Part shown: piece by piece, positions 25,389-34,747 of the stretch
How positions within the stretch are numbered: the stretch's first letter is position 1
How the letters are laid out: every line of letters begins with the position of its first letter
Source of the DNA: Shewanella insulae
GTDB lineage: Bacteria; Pseudomonadota; Gammaproteobacteria; Enterobacterales; Shewanellaceae
DNA: 64,000 nt
Assembly: GCF_009831655.1 (NCBI RefSeq)
Contig: NZ_WRPA01000011.1
Coordinates: 122,930-186,929, forward strand
Direction: 5' to 3'
Position numbers and translations under genes: made by a program
Notes under the pieces: generated by a model
Databases searched by the model: none
Told to the model about the DNA's origin: nothing
Seen by the model: the letters and a program-made list of their open reading frames with translations, nothing else

Positions 25389-26894
25389 TTAGAAGCGATA
25401 CTCATAGCTGCCGAACAGGGTCGCATTGGTATCCTTGTCATCCTTCTCAAATTCAGACTGAGACACAGTGCCGCCCAGGCTCATCATCCCCTTCCAAACT
25501 GGCAAGCGATAGCTAAGCTCCAACATCAGCAGATCTTCCTTTCGCGGCTTGGGAGCCCAACCATTATTGACTGTCTTACCATCCTTGTTCAGTTGAGCGA
25601 AACGCAGCAGGGAGGTGAAGCCATGGCTGTTGGCAAACTGACCGATAAGCCCAAGCACATAGACGTTGGCGTCGCTGTCATAGGTGCTGCCGAGCGAGCG
25701 ACCATAGTAGCGTGAACCACTCTTGTAGGTGCCGTGCTCATAGAAGCAGTTGAAGGCATTCTGATCCTCGCCACAGGCCACCATGGTATCAGAATACTCG
25801 AAGAAGAGCTTGTACTGCTGAGAGTCGAACTCGAAACGGGTATCGGCGCCGAACAGCTTGGCGCAGTCGGCCAGATCCCAGGGCATGGGGCCACTCGAGT
25901 CTTCACAGGTGCGCTCTAAGTAGAGGCCTACCGGAATGTCGAACCAGGTATCGGCATAACGAATATCGAAGCCTGCCATCTGGTTACCTATCTTAGACTG
26001 CAGCGCCGGGTCACAGCTGGCCTCACCGTTTACACAGGTGGTATTACCGGCTATGGCATCAAGCAGGGTCGATAGGCCGCACTCCTCTCCCTCACCACAG
26101 AACATGGTGGTCCAGGAGATCCCCATCTCCAGCTGTCTCAACGGGCGTATGGTGCCGCGAAAGTTCCACAGCAGCGGATTGGCGACGGCGCGCTCCTCTT
26201 CCAGATAACTGATGCCTGTGGTCAACGTCCAGGGACCGATCCAGGAGAGCCAGGGCGTCTCGAACGCGGCGGCATTATTGCGGCTCAGCATCAGGCTAGG
26301 CAAGGGGCGAGCGTTGTTTGAGCGATGCAGCGCGGTATCGAATCCCGGTCCCCACCATTGCTCCACGGCGCCGGCGGTGACCATCCAGTTACCCAGGGCG
26401 ACTGCAAAGTAGGAGTCATCCAGGCGCACCTCTTTCTCATCCATGGGGTCGTAGTGGGCCGATGCCGCGACTTTGAAGGCAAACCTGTCACCCATATACT
26501 CGTGGGACGCCTTCACCTCAGCCTTCTCGCGATAGTCAGAACCAAAGTGCTGGAATCGGGCTGGATCGCTGCCGCCAGCCGCCTTGATGCGGCTGTTACC
26601 ACGATTCTCGACCGCATTACGGTAGTAGAAGTTCACCCGGGCAAACGCCGTGGCGAGACCTGGCGAAAGCACTGAGGGCTCCACCTTGCTCAGATCACTG
26701 CCTATGCCCGACCACATCAGTGGATAGGTATTGACGGGCACAGTGATCACCCCAGCATCGGCGAGGGCCTGAATATCGGCTCTGAGATAGATATCGGAAA
26801 CATCGACCCAGGGGGCCGCATGAGCTAAGGAGGTGATCATCAGGCCTAAAGCCGCGACGCCTCCAACAACATAAGCGCGAATTTTTTCCATCAT
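25389..26894 (-). CDS. Wzi-like capsule-assembly outer-membrane protein
   Basis: About 501 residues from the ATG at 26894. The longer frame to 26927 would run into coaD and displace the signal peptide MEKIRAYVVGGVAALGLMITSLAHA. The mature N-terminus (PWVDVSDIYLRADIQALADAGVI) and the QWWGPGFDTALHRSNNARPLPSLMLSRN block are typical of the Wzi (capsule assembly) family, followed by beta-barrel strands ending in YEYRF. Family members are outer-membrane lectins that hold capsule or exopolysaccharide at the surface. Several cysteine pairs in the loops (CGEGEEC, CVNGEASC) suggest disulfides. It borders the lipopolysaccharide region, which fits a surface-polysaccharide role. Confidence 0.82.
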   Translation of the reverse strand: MMEKIRAYVVGGVAALGLMITSLAHAAPWVDVSDIYLRADIQALADAGVITVPVNTYPLMWSGIGSDLSKVEPSVLSPGLATAFARVNFYYRNAVENRGNSRIKAAGGSDPARFQHFGSDYREKAEVKASHEYMGDRFAFKVAASAHYDPMDEKEVRLDDSYFAVALGNWMVTAGAVEQWWGPGFDTALHRSNNARPLPSLMLSRNNAAAFETPWLSWIGPWTLTTGISYLEEERAVANPLLWNFRGTIRPLRQLEMGISWTTMFCGEGEECGLSTLLDAIAGNTTCVNGEASCDPALQSKIGNQMAGFDIRYADTWFDIPVGLYLERTCEDSSGPMPWDLADCAKLFGADTRFEFDSQQYKLFFEYSDTMVACGEDQNAFNCFYEHGTYKSGSRYYGRSLGSTYDSDANVYVLGLIGQFANSHGFTSLLRFAQLNKDGKTVNNGWAPKPRKEDLLMLELSYRLPVWKGMMSLGGTVSQSEFEKDDKDTNATLFGSYEYRF

Positions 26895-26904
26895 AATGGG
26901 CAAA

Positions 26905-27393
<489 letters not shown>

Positions 27394-27666
27394 TTACTTT
27401 GGCTTGGTATAAGTTGATGGCGGAATTGCGCCTAGTTTAACGAGTTTCCCACTCGGATTGAACCACCGGCATCGAATTGTTTATTGGCGAAAAAATCGCT
27501 AGAAGCTACAGTTTGTATCAATAGTGTAAAAATGCCATGGAAGAATGTTTGGTAAATAGTCGCCGATGCTAAGATAGGCAGAATGAAGCGTCATTAATGC
27601 ACGCTCGCATTAAGCATTCGGTCATAGGCGATCCGCCTAAAACAGCCTCCATAAAATAAATTTCCT

Positions 27667-28692
27667 ATGATAAAACGCATACTAGTCATTCGTAATGATA
27701 AAATTGGCGATTTCGTCAACACCTGGCCCGCGCTCTACGAGCTAAAAATGGCACAGCCCAATGCCAGCATAGAGGTCTTCGTCGCTCCTGTATTAGAAGA
27801 GTTCGCCAAAATCTGCCCCTTCGTCGATCATGTCATCTTCGACAATGGTGACGACCCGGCGATCCGGCAGGCATTTGCCAGCAGACAGTACGACGCTGTT
27901 ATCGTGTCACGCTCACAGATCCGTACCTACCGACTGGTTCGCCAGCTGGATATTCCCTACAAGCTAGCCCCTAAGCTCAATTGGTACCAGTATCTGTATC
28001 GACACAGAGCCAGTATAGAGGTGCCTAAGGGGCTGGGCGGCTGGCGTAAGAGCTGTATGTTGGTAGAGCACTTCTTGAACGACCATGGCATTCCAGTACC
28101 TCCACTGCCGACCCAATACTGGGATCTCTCCCACGAGCGGCGCAAATGGCAGGATCACTATGGTCAACAAGGTGAGGAGCGACTGATCTTCGCCCATCCG
28201 GGAACGGGTGGCTCAGCCACCAGCATCTCGCCCAGGGATTTTGCCAACCTGCTGATACAGGTAGACAGGCAGACCGACATAGCCTGCAAGTTTGTATTGA
28301 CCTACAGCGGCCAGGAGATATCACTGGCACAGCAGATGTATGATCTTCTGATTGCTCAAGGGATAAATGTTGTCATGGCCAAACCGCTCAGCAACCTCGC
28401 CGATTTTGCCAGGTCACTGGTGGCCGCCGACATGTTTATGGCCGGCTCAACGGGGCCCCTGCATATCGCCGGATTACACAATATCCCCACAGTGGGTTTC
28501 TATGCGGGCAGACGCTCAGCCCCCAAGGTGCGCTGGCAGACTCTGACCCAGAGCGATAAGCGTCTGGCATTTACCCCGCCCATAGGCAAGAAGACGGGCA
28601 GGAATATGGCGCTCATAGACTTCGATCTGGCCAGCAAGGAGATCGCCAGCTTTCTTAATACCCAGTATGCGTGGCAGCAGGCTGTCGGTTAA
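27667..28692 (+). CDS. Glycosyltransferase family 9 (heptosyltransferase-like)
   Basis: 341 residues with the GT9 N-terminus RILVIRNDKIGDFVNTWPALYELK, where the Lys-Ile-Gly-Asp element sits in the acceptor domain. The C-terminal donor-binding site is MAGSTGPLHIAGLHNIPTVGFYAG. The family transfers ADP-heptose to Kdo or heptose of the lipopolysaccharide inner core. Acceptor specificity cannot be read here, and this member is divergent from classical WaaC/WaaF. It is the first gene of the core-oligosaccharide region and is convergent with the CDP-glycerol pair. Confidence 0.85.
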   Translation: MIKRILVIRNDKIGDFVNTWPALYELKMAQPNASIEVFVAPVLEEFAKICPFVDHVIFDNGDDPAIRQAFASRQYDAVIVSRSQIRTYRLVRQLDIPYKLAPKLNWYQYLYRHRASIEVPKGLGGWRKSCMLVEHFLNDHGIPVPPLPTQYWDLSHERRKWQDHYGQQGEERLIFAHPGTGGSATSISPRDFANLLIQVDRQTDIACKFVLTYSGQEISLAQQMYDLLIAQGINVVMAKPLSNLADFARSLVAADMFMAGSTGPLHIAGLHNIPTVGFYAGRRSAPKVRWQTLTQSDKRLAFTPPIGKKTGRNMALIDFDLASKEIASFLNTQYAWQQAVG

Positions 28693-28772
28693 GCTAGCAG
28701 AGTGGTAACAGGTTATTAGTCTACCAAAGCCATGCCTAAGTCTAGGTAAGACATATGTATCCCTAGGTGATC

Positions 28773-28803
28773 AAAAAGCCCCAGTAATTTGACTGGGGCT
28801 TTG
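28773..28803. terminator. Bidirectional terminator
   Basis: AGCCCCAGT (28777-28785) pairs with ACTGGGGCT (28792-28800) around a six-base loop. A run of A precedes it, giving a T-run on the minus strand. It separates the convergent GT9 gene and cytidylyltransferase gene. Confidence 0.85.
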
Positions 28804-28804
28804 A

Positions 28805-29197
28805 TTATTTAATTTCCCTTACCACCTCAATCAGTTGAGTGGTCGAAATTGCCGGAGTCCGCGGCAGATAGACCACTTGGCACAAGGGCTTTAAATGGTC
28901 GAATTTGCCTTGCCAGTCATCCCCCATCACCAGGATATCGGCCTTATGCGCCTGAATATATTCCGCCTTTAACTCCAGCGACTCCTCCAGAAACACTTCA
29001 TCGACGCAGGCTAGCGCCTTGACGATACGCATTCTGTCGCGTTCGTTACAGATAGGGTAGCGCTGTTTCTTGGAGAAATTCAGCGCATCCGATGAGACGC
29101 CTACCGTCAGGTGCTGCCCTAACTCTCTGGCGCGCTCGATAATGTTGAGATGTCCGATATGAAACATATCGAAGGTCCCGAAAGTAATAATTCTCAT
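28805..29197 (-). CDS. Glycerol-3-phosphate cytidylyltransferase-like protein
   Basis: 130 residues, the normal size for TagD/GCT enzymes. It has the motif ITFGTFDMFHIGHLNII and the closing RTPAISTTQLI, which matches the RTxGISTT signature with an alanine for glycine. Such enzymes make CDP-glycerol from CTP and glycerol-3-phosphate; related ones make CDP-ethanolamine or activate other small phosphates. The gene follows a CDP-glycerol glycerophosphotransferase-like gene with a four-base overlap, so CDP-glycerol is the favoured product. Confidence 0.85.
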   Translation of the reverse strand: MRIITFGTFDMFHIGHLNIIERARELGQHLTVGVSSDALNFSKKQRYPICNERDRMRIVKALACVDEVFLEESLELKAEYIQAHKADILVMGDDWQGKFDHLKPLCQVVYLPRTPAISTTQLIEVVREIK

Positions 29198-30270
29198 GAA
29201 GCCTCTTCGGACAAAAGGTAATCGACGATGCGCTGACTAGAGTGGCCATCAACCCGACCGGCCAACTCTAAGGTATACTGCGCTCGCTTGGCGGCATATG
29301 ACTCGGGCTGGGCTATCTGTTGATCCACCACGACTTTGAGCTCCTTGTACGACGCCGCGTGAGCGGCCACACCGGCATAGCGGTAGAGATCTTCATCCAT
29401 GCGATTCTTGAAACGGAAACTTAAGATGCCGCGATAACTCCAGCGCAGGTGATAGAAATCACACCAGACTACTGGCTTATCCAGGGCCGCAAACTCAAAT
29501 AAAGCCGATGAGGCGTCGCTGATCAAGAGATCGGCACTGGCCATGAAAGGCAAAAGGTTTGCCTGCTCCACAGGGGCCAAATAGACATTGTCAAAAGATC
29601 CCCAATGCTCCAGCAGTCGCTTCTGCTTGTTATAGCTGGGCTTGCTCAAGGAAAAATAATGCGGCTTTAGCAATATGTTGTATTCGCTAAAGGCGCTTGG
29701 CCAATCTTTAGCCATCTTCTCAATACTGCTGGGATAGAAGGTGGGGGCATAGAGCAAGGTCGGCTTAGCAGGATCTAAACCTAGTGACGCCAGATCCAAC
29801 CCGGCCTCGCTGCCCTGCACGATAGGATCCAGCTTGGCATAGCCGGTATCGATAAAGGTCTTATGGGGATAGAGCTGTTGCAGGCGCTTGAGGCGGTATT
29901 CCCCCTCGACGAAACGCACATCCATATCCGATTCAGACACAGTATAATAACAGGCCTTAGGGCCTATACCATGCTGCATCAGAGCTGTCTTACAGATCCC
30001 CTTGAGCTTGGCCGCCGCTTCGAAGCTGTTGCCAAATATAACCCAGCTGGGTTTCTCCTTCAGGTAATAGGCGAGCGCCTCCTCCTGAGAGTCGACCCAA
30101 TGGGTCTCCAGACCATTCTGCGCCACCAGGGCGTCGAGCGCCGCCTGTTGATCCTGACTGCGATAGATCACGAAACGCACCACCTGCCCCCGAGCCTGCA
30201 GCTCCTGCATGACGGGCAAATATTGCGGCAAATAGTATGGATGCAGAACATCAAAACAGATCACAATCAA
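29194..30270 (-). CDS. CDP-glycerol glycerophosphotransferase family protein (TagB/TagF-like)
   Basis: 358 residues. The protein has the GT-B style fold of this family. ALMQHGIGPKACYY supplies the conserved His-Gly, LLYAPTFYPSSIEKMA follows, then ILLKPHY and the donor-site ADLLISDASSALFEFAALDKPVVW. It should transfer glycerol phosphate from CDP-glycerol to a sugar acceptor. In Gram-positive bacteria this builds teichoic acid; in this lipopolysaccharide cluster it would decorate the core or an outer-surface glycan with glycerol phosphate. It is translationally coupled with the downstream cytidylyltransferase. Confidence 0.82.
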   Translation of the reverse strand: MIVICFDVLHPYYLPQYLPVMQELQARGQVVRFVIYRSQDQQAALDALVAQNGLETHWVDSQEEALAYYLKEKPSWVIFGNSFEAAAKLKGICKTALMQHGIGPKACYYTVSESDMDVRFVEGEYRLKRLQQLYPHKTFIDTGYAKLDPIVQGSEAGLDLASLGLDPAKPTLLYAPTFYPSSIEKMAKDWPSAFSEYNILLKPHYFSLSKPSYNKQKRLLEHWGSFDNVYLAPVEQANLLPFMASADLLISDASSALFEFAALDKPVVWCDFYHLRWSYRGILSFRFKNRMDEDLYRYAGVAAHAASYKELKVVVDQQIAQPESYAAKRAQYTLELAGRVDGHSSQRIVDYLLSEEAS

Positions 30271-30579
30271 TCTTCTCGCTGGTTATCGAAACCTTTGACC
30301 CGGCGCGAGGGGCAGCAGATCGCCGCCAAGCACTCACCCTAGCCTCAGTCTATCAATGGGCATACTGGCGCAGATTGTAACACATTCCATTAATACTACA
30401 GCCAATTTGTCACCTCGCCAGGCGAAAGCCTGACCAGTGAGCCCGGCGCAGTTGGCGCCGAGTCACAAATGAGCAAACTCATAGTCCCGAGTCACTGGCA
30501 AATAGCCATTGGCCAAGGTTTTCTCTGTCATCAAAGCCATGTATCCTTAAGCCACTTTAATTTTATCGGCTAGGGCACA
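30271..30579. other. Intergenic region between divergent glycan genes
   Basis: 309 bases without a credible gene. It contains a GC-rich hairpin GGCGC/GCGCC around position 30445-30463, and otherwise looks like ordinary divergent promoter DNA between the glycerophosphotransferase-like gene and the next GT9 gene. Confidence 0.4.
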
Positions 30580-31722
30580 ATGTCTCTTATTCCAAGTGAA
30601 CGATTAGCACAGGCAAAACGCCTCCTCTTTGTTTCCCCTTTGGCACTGGGCGATTTTCTCTATATCAAGACCTTTCTGGCCGCGCTCAAACAGCAGCATC
30701 CAACTCTAGAGGTGGATATCTGGCTCGACGATAATCGCAACAATCAGGACGGCTGGCGCCTTTCTCGCAGCAAGATCATGCAGCAGTGGATCGCCGCCGA
30801 ACCCGCCTTCAGCCGCAGCTATGGCTGCAGCGACAGCAAGGCGATGCAGGACAGACAGGTCGAGGCCGCCAAGGCCCTGAATTATGACTTGGTGATCACT
30901 CACTCCGGCAGCAAGAGCGAGCAATTCTCAGCCCTGGCCAGACGCATCAGCCCCAAGGGTTTTATCGTTACCAGCCTGGCCAAGTCCAAATTTGGCGGGC
31001 TGCTCGACTCTTGGTTTTTCCGTCACAGCGACAAGACCTTTAAGATAGATGTAGCGGCCCTCGGCGAGCAGCACCATATTACCGATCGCTACTATCAGTT
31101 GCTGCACAGAATTGCCGGGCTGACACTGGAGGAGTCGGCCTTCATGCCGTCGCTGACCATTGCCCCAGAGGTTTCCGAGACGGCGAAGGCCTGGCTAAAC
31201 AAGAAGTTTCCCGGTCAGGCTCAGGGCAGGCTCTATTTTCTGAACCATCTGTCGACCAATAAGAAGCGCGACTGGCATCAGTCTCAGCTATTCGAGTTGA
31301 TCGCCCGTCTCACCGAGCTGGCACCAGACAGCCGCTTCATCATCAACAGCACCCCGGAAAACTTTAGCGCCCTCGAGCAGGCCATCACCGATGAGCCCAG
31401 GCTGGCAAACAGCCAGGTCGCGGTCTTTACCGTGCAAGACAATTTCTTCGAGCTGCCGGCCATGATCGCCGCCGCCGATATGGTGATCACGGTCGAGACC
31501 GCCATCATGCACTTTGCCACCGCCAGTCAGCGTCCACTGATCGCCATGATGCGGCAGAAGAAGCCCTACTGGGCGCCGCCGGAAACCGCCAGTTCCAAGG
31601 TGCTATACGCCTCGACCGGCAAGGGCTATGTCAGCGATATCGGCGTCGACGAGGTGACGTCCACCCTTGCCCAGATGTCCGAGAACGAGAAGCCAGCCAC
31701 CCATTCACAGTTAAGTTCATAA
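30580..31722 (+). CDS. Glycosyltransferase family 9-like protein
   Basis: 380 residues. The N-terminal RLLFVSPLALGDFLYIKTFLAALK fits the GT9 acceptor domain, with ALGDF replacing the common xIGDx. The C-terminal segment AADMVITVETAIMHFATASQRPLIAM is a variant of the donor-binding motif with Glu-Thr in place of Asp-Thr-Gly. This divergence means that a sugar other than heptose, or an acceptor other than Kdo, is possible. It ends 16 bases before a GT8-like transferase and likely shares its transcript. Confidence 0.75.
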   Translation: MSLIPSERLAQAKRLLFVSPLALGDFLYIKTFLAALKQQHPTLEVDIWLDDNRNNQDGWRLSRSKIMQQWIAAEPAFSRSYGCSDSKAMQDRQVEAAKALNYDLVITHSGSKSEQFSALARRISPKGFIVTSLAKSKFGGLLDSWFFRHSDKTFKIDVAALGEQHHITDRYYQLLHRIAGLTLEESAFMPSLTIAPEVSETAKAWLNKKFPGQAQGRLYFLNHLSTNKKRDWHQSQLFELIARLTELAPDSRFIINSTPENFSALEQAITDEPRLANSQVAVFTVQDNFFELPAMIAAADMVITVETAIMHFATASQRPLIAMMRQKKPYWAPPETASSKVLYASTGKGYVSDIGVDEVTSTLAQMSENEKPATHSQLSS

Positions 31723-31738
31723 CAGCCAAGGCCCCATT

Positions 31739-32593
31739 ATGAAAAAAGCCATCTTCACCCTCGCCATTGGCGACAACCCTATGTACCGCGCGGCGCTGAA
31801 AAGCTTCGAGCGCTATGCCGAAAGGGTCGGTGCCGATCTCGTGGTATCGGATCGCCTGCACTACAAAATCCATATCGAGAACCCTAAATACTCGGCCAGT
31901 CCGGCCTGGCCCGAAAAGCTCTATACCGCCGAATTATTGAAGCAATACGACAGGGTGCTCTATCTGGATGCAGACATAATGGTGACACCATGGGCTCGAG
32001 ATATTTTCGAAGAGTATCAAGATCTTGAAACTGTCTACATGTTCGATGAGGGCCCATACACTGACCGTACCATTCCGGTCGGCGAGATCAATGCCGCCTT
32101 CGACGCCGTCGAGAACTGGCCGCAAACTGATGGCCACTACAGTTACTACAACTTTGGCATGTTCCTGATCTCTAAAGAGTGTCCCCTGTTTGAACTCGCC
32201 ACCCTGGAAGGGATGCAGCAGGTATGTAACACGGTTAAGTTCTACGATCAGACCTATGTGAACTACGTCATTCAGAAGAACAAGATCAAGAACCAAGGCG
32301 TCGATGCCGCATTCAATCGCATGGATCTGCTGGGCAACGAAGATTATCGCAAGGCCGACTTTATTCACTACGCCGGCCGCGGCTACCGCATCAAGTGTCC
32401 GAGCCGCGAGATCCGCTATGTCGACGACTACTGCCAGATGTATGGCGATACCCTGACGCCGACGGAGATAAAGCAGCTCAAGCTCGATGCCTGGAATCTC
32501 TATACCGCCAACCTAAAGCGTAAGAGTGGCGTGCCCCAGGGACTGCTGAACTTTATCGGCAAGCCGACCCTGGGACGCAAATGGCTTAAATAA
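31739..32593 (+). CDS. GT8-like glycosyltransferase
   Basis: 284 residues. The sequence AIFTLAIGDNPMYRAALKSFERYAERVGADLVV begins a GT-A fold. DRVLYLDADIMVTPWA carries the DxD metal/nucleotide-sugar site and YNFGMFLISK matches the GT8 middle region. DQTYVNYVI and HYAGRGYR close the catalytic part. Likely a retaining hexosyltransferase of the outer core; donor and acceptor unknown. The last codons (Trp-Leu-Lys-stop) are duplicated downstream in a short tandem repeat. Confidence 0.78.
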   Translation: MKKAIFTLAIGDNPMYRAALKSFERYAERVGADLVVSDRLHYKIHIENPKYSASPAWPEKLYTAELLKQYDRVLYLDADIMVTPWARDIFEEYQDLETVYMFDEGPYTDRTIPVGEINAAFDAVENWPQTDGHYSYYNFGMFLISKECPLFELATLEGMQQVCNTVKFYDQTYVNYVIQKNKIKNQGVDAAFNRMDLLGNEDYRKADFIHYAGRGYRIKCPSREIRYVDDYCQMYGDTLTPTEIKQLKLDAWNLYTANLKRKSGVPQGLLNFIGKPTLGRKWLK

Positions 32594-32623
32594 AAAGTGG
32601 CTTAAATAAAAACGGCTTAAATA
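32582..32623 (+). repeat. Short tandem repeat over the stop codon of the GT8-like gene
   Basis: The unit TGGCTTAAATAAAAAG (16 bases) occurs at 32582-32597 and again with a C in the last place at 32598-32613. A third partial copy (GGCTTAAATA) follows at 32614-32623. The first copy contains the last three codons and the stop. Confidence 0.85.
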
Positions 32624-32657
32624 GCGGTTAATATAAATAAGCAATTACTTAAGTTTC

Positions 32658-32690
32658 AGGGCTGCAAACACTAACAGTTGCAGCCCTTTT
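32658..32690 (+). terminator. Rho-independent terminator
   Basis: A GGGCTGCAA stem pairs with TTGCAGCCC around a ten-base loop and is followed by TTTT. It closes the GT9-GT8 transcript about 65 bases after the stop. Confidence 0.8.
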
Positions 32691-32858
32691 CATGCCACAG
32701 TCCACCAGCCTTTCGTTCACCTTTGCAACTCAAGATTTACCCCGGAGTTACAGCGACATCCGCGCATTAACACAAAACCAGCTAATAGATTGAAAAGATA
32801 AAACTTATCGCCTCTAACGAGTAAAATTTCGCCCAAGATTATCACTCGTTAAGGCACC

Positions 32859-33650
32859 ATGAAGACCTCACTCATCATCACCACCTATAACTGGCCTGCG
32901 GCGCTAAGTAGCGTGCTCGCCAGCGTCCAGAGGCAATCTCGCCTTCCCGACGAGGTGATCATCGCCGACGATGGCTCAGGCCCAGCGACTCGCGAGCTTA
33001 TCGACACACTCAAGGCCAGCTTTCCCGTCCCGCTGATCCACAGCTGGCATGAAGATAGGGGCTTTCGTCTGTCTACCAGTCGCAATCGCGCCATAGGGCT
33101 CGCTCTCTTCGACTACATCATAATGATCGACGGCGATCTCGTGCTGCACCCAGACTTTATCGCCGATCACCTTGCCGTCGCCGAACCCGATTGCCTGGTG
33201 ACGGGCAAACGAGTGAAGCTGGGACCGGCCTTAAGTCAGCGAATCTTGGCTGGCGGTACGCGTCCGGGTCTCTTCTCACCTGGTATCGCAAGAGGTAGAG
33301 AGCTGGCGCTTCGCAGCCGTTGGCTGTGTGAGAAAAGCGGCTGGGGCGTGCCGGACTCGATAGAGGGCATACACGGTTGTAACCTGGGATTCTGGCGGCG
33401 AGATGCCCTGGCCATCAACGGCTTTAATCAGGCGTTCGAGGGCTGGGGCCCTGAAGATAAGGAGTTTGCCCTGCGCATGTACCACAACGATAAATGGCGC
33501 AAGCGGGTAAAGTTTTATGCCGTCGCCTTTCATCTGCATCACAAGGAGAGCTGCCGCCAGCAGTTGGCCAGCAACAATCTCTTGTTTCAGCACACGCTTA
33601 CCCAGAGACCGATTCGCTGCGCCCAGGGCATTAGCGAACTCGGCTCCTAA
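32859..33650 (+). CDS. GT2 family glycosyltransferase
   Basis: 263 residues with a GT-A fold. The N-terminus is SLIITTYNWPAALSSVLASV, the nucleotide site is VIIADDGS and the metal site is YIIMIDGDLVLHP. The C-terminal block AFEGWGPEDKEFALRM resembles the galactosyltransferase-type ED motif seen in chondroitin-polymerase-like transferases. Substrates unknown; Haemophilus-type lipopolysaccharide transferases with the same architecture occur near kdkA, present 6 kb away. The stop overlaps the convergent GT4 gene by four bases. Confidence 0.82.
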   Translation: MKTSLIITTYNWPAALSSVLASVQRQSRLPDEVIIADDGSGPATRELIDTLKASFPVPLIHSWHEDRGFRLSTSRNRAIGLALFDYIIMIDGDLVLHPDFIADHLAVAEPDCLVTGKRVKLGPALSQRILAGGTRPGLFSPGIARGRELALRSRWLCEKSGWGVPDSIEGIHGCNLGFWRRDALAINGFNQAFEGWGPEDKEFALRMYHNDKWRKRVKFYAVAFHLHHKESCRQQLASNNLLFQHTLTQRPIRCAQGISELGS

Positions 33651-34747
33651 GGTGACTGGCAGAGGCTCAGATAGTCGGCGATTATCTTATCGATTGCCAC
33701 CTGCGTGAGGATCTCACTGTCTGCAAGGCTAGGATAATGCTCCAAGGCCTGATCTAGCTTACGACTCAAGGCCTCACTATCCCGCCTCGGCACCAGATAT
33801 TCGGCAAGCTCATTTGTCATGATCTCATCCGGCCCATGTGGACAGAGGGTACTGACCACGGGCGTGCCACAGATCAAGGACTCGATTAGCACGGTGGGCA
33901 GGCCTTCATAATCTGAACTCAGCACTAATAGGCGCGCCGCCTTAATCCAGGGAAAGGGATTGGCCTGAAAGCCGGGGCAGATGATGTGATCGGCCACGCC
34001 ATGCTTCTTGGCCAGCTTCATCGCCTTCTTGGGGTTGTTGCAGAGCAGCACCAGTGGCAGCGGCTTATTCATCTTGGCAAGTGCCTGAAATAGTATGTCA
34101 TGGCGTTTCTGGCGCGCGACCCGGCCAACATGGATAAGATACTCCCCCTTAGGGATATCCGGGTTCACCTCGGCGGCCTTTGCCCTGATGGCCTCGACAT
34201 CGAAAGGGTTGTAGATGGTGCGCATGCTGCGGGGCGCAATTCGCCCGGTCTGACTAATCTCCCTCGCGATCCCTTTGGAGACGGTGATCAACGCCTGACC
34301 ATTCAATGCCCGCTTGGCCCTAAGCATAGTGAGATAGGAGATAGGCCCGAGTTTACGCTCGCGCCTTAACTCCTCTTCGATAGAATTATGCACCACAATA
34401 TGCAGTGGCGACACGCCCGCACGGGTCAGCAACAGATTGCTCTTGTCCAGGTTGGACAGGATAAGGTCGAACTTGCCATGAGTCTGCTCTAGCCTGTCGA
34501 CCCACTGTTTCACCCTTGCTGCCGAACGGCCTAGTCGCCACCAGGCGATGACATGACGATCGCGTTTATCGAAACAGACATGCAGGGGAATATCCGCTGG
34601 CACGGCATAGTCATAATGTGGGGAAAGCACCAGAAGATGCGGTTCATGGCCGAGGCGTTTCAGCTCGGCGGCCAGGGTCAGAACTATCTTCTCGGCCCCG
34701 CCACCAGCCAGGCTATCTATGGCCAAGCCGATACGTTTAGCGCTCAC
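33647..34747 (-). CDS. GT4 family glycosyltransferase
   Basis: 366 residues with a GT-B fold. The N-terminal glycine loop is LAGGGAEKIVLTLAAEL. The middle is YLIHVGRVARQKRHDIL. The donor-site block is VLSSDYEGLPTVLIESLICGTPVVST, with the E-x7-E-like pattern of retaining GT4 enzymes. It overlaps the upstream GT-B-like gene by 11 bases. Likely adds hexose or N-acetylhexosamine to the core or to a surface glycan; sugar unknown. Confidence 0.86.
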   Translation of the reverse strand: MSAKRIGLAIDSLAGGGAEKIVLTLAAELKRLGHEPHLLVLSPHYDYAVPADIPLHVCFDKRDRHVIAWWRLGRSAARVKQWVDRLEQTHGKFDLILSNLDKSNLLLTRAGVSPLHIVVHNSIEEELRRERKLGPISYLTMLRAKRALNGQALITVSKGIAREISQTGRIAPRSMRTIYNPFDVEAIRAKAAEVNPDIPKGEYLIHVGRVARQKRHDILFQALAKMNKPLPLVLLCNNPKKAMKLAKKHGVADHIICPGFQANPFPWIKAARLLVLSSDYEGLPTVLIESLICGTPVVSTLCPHGPDEIMTNELAEYLVPRRDSEALSRKLDQALEHYPSLADSEILTQVAIDKIIADYLSLCQSP

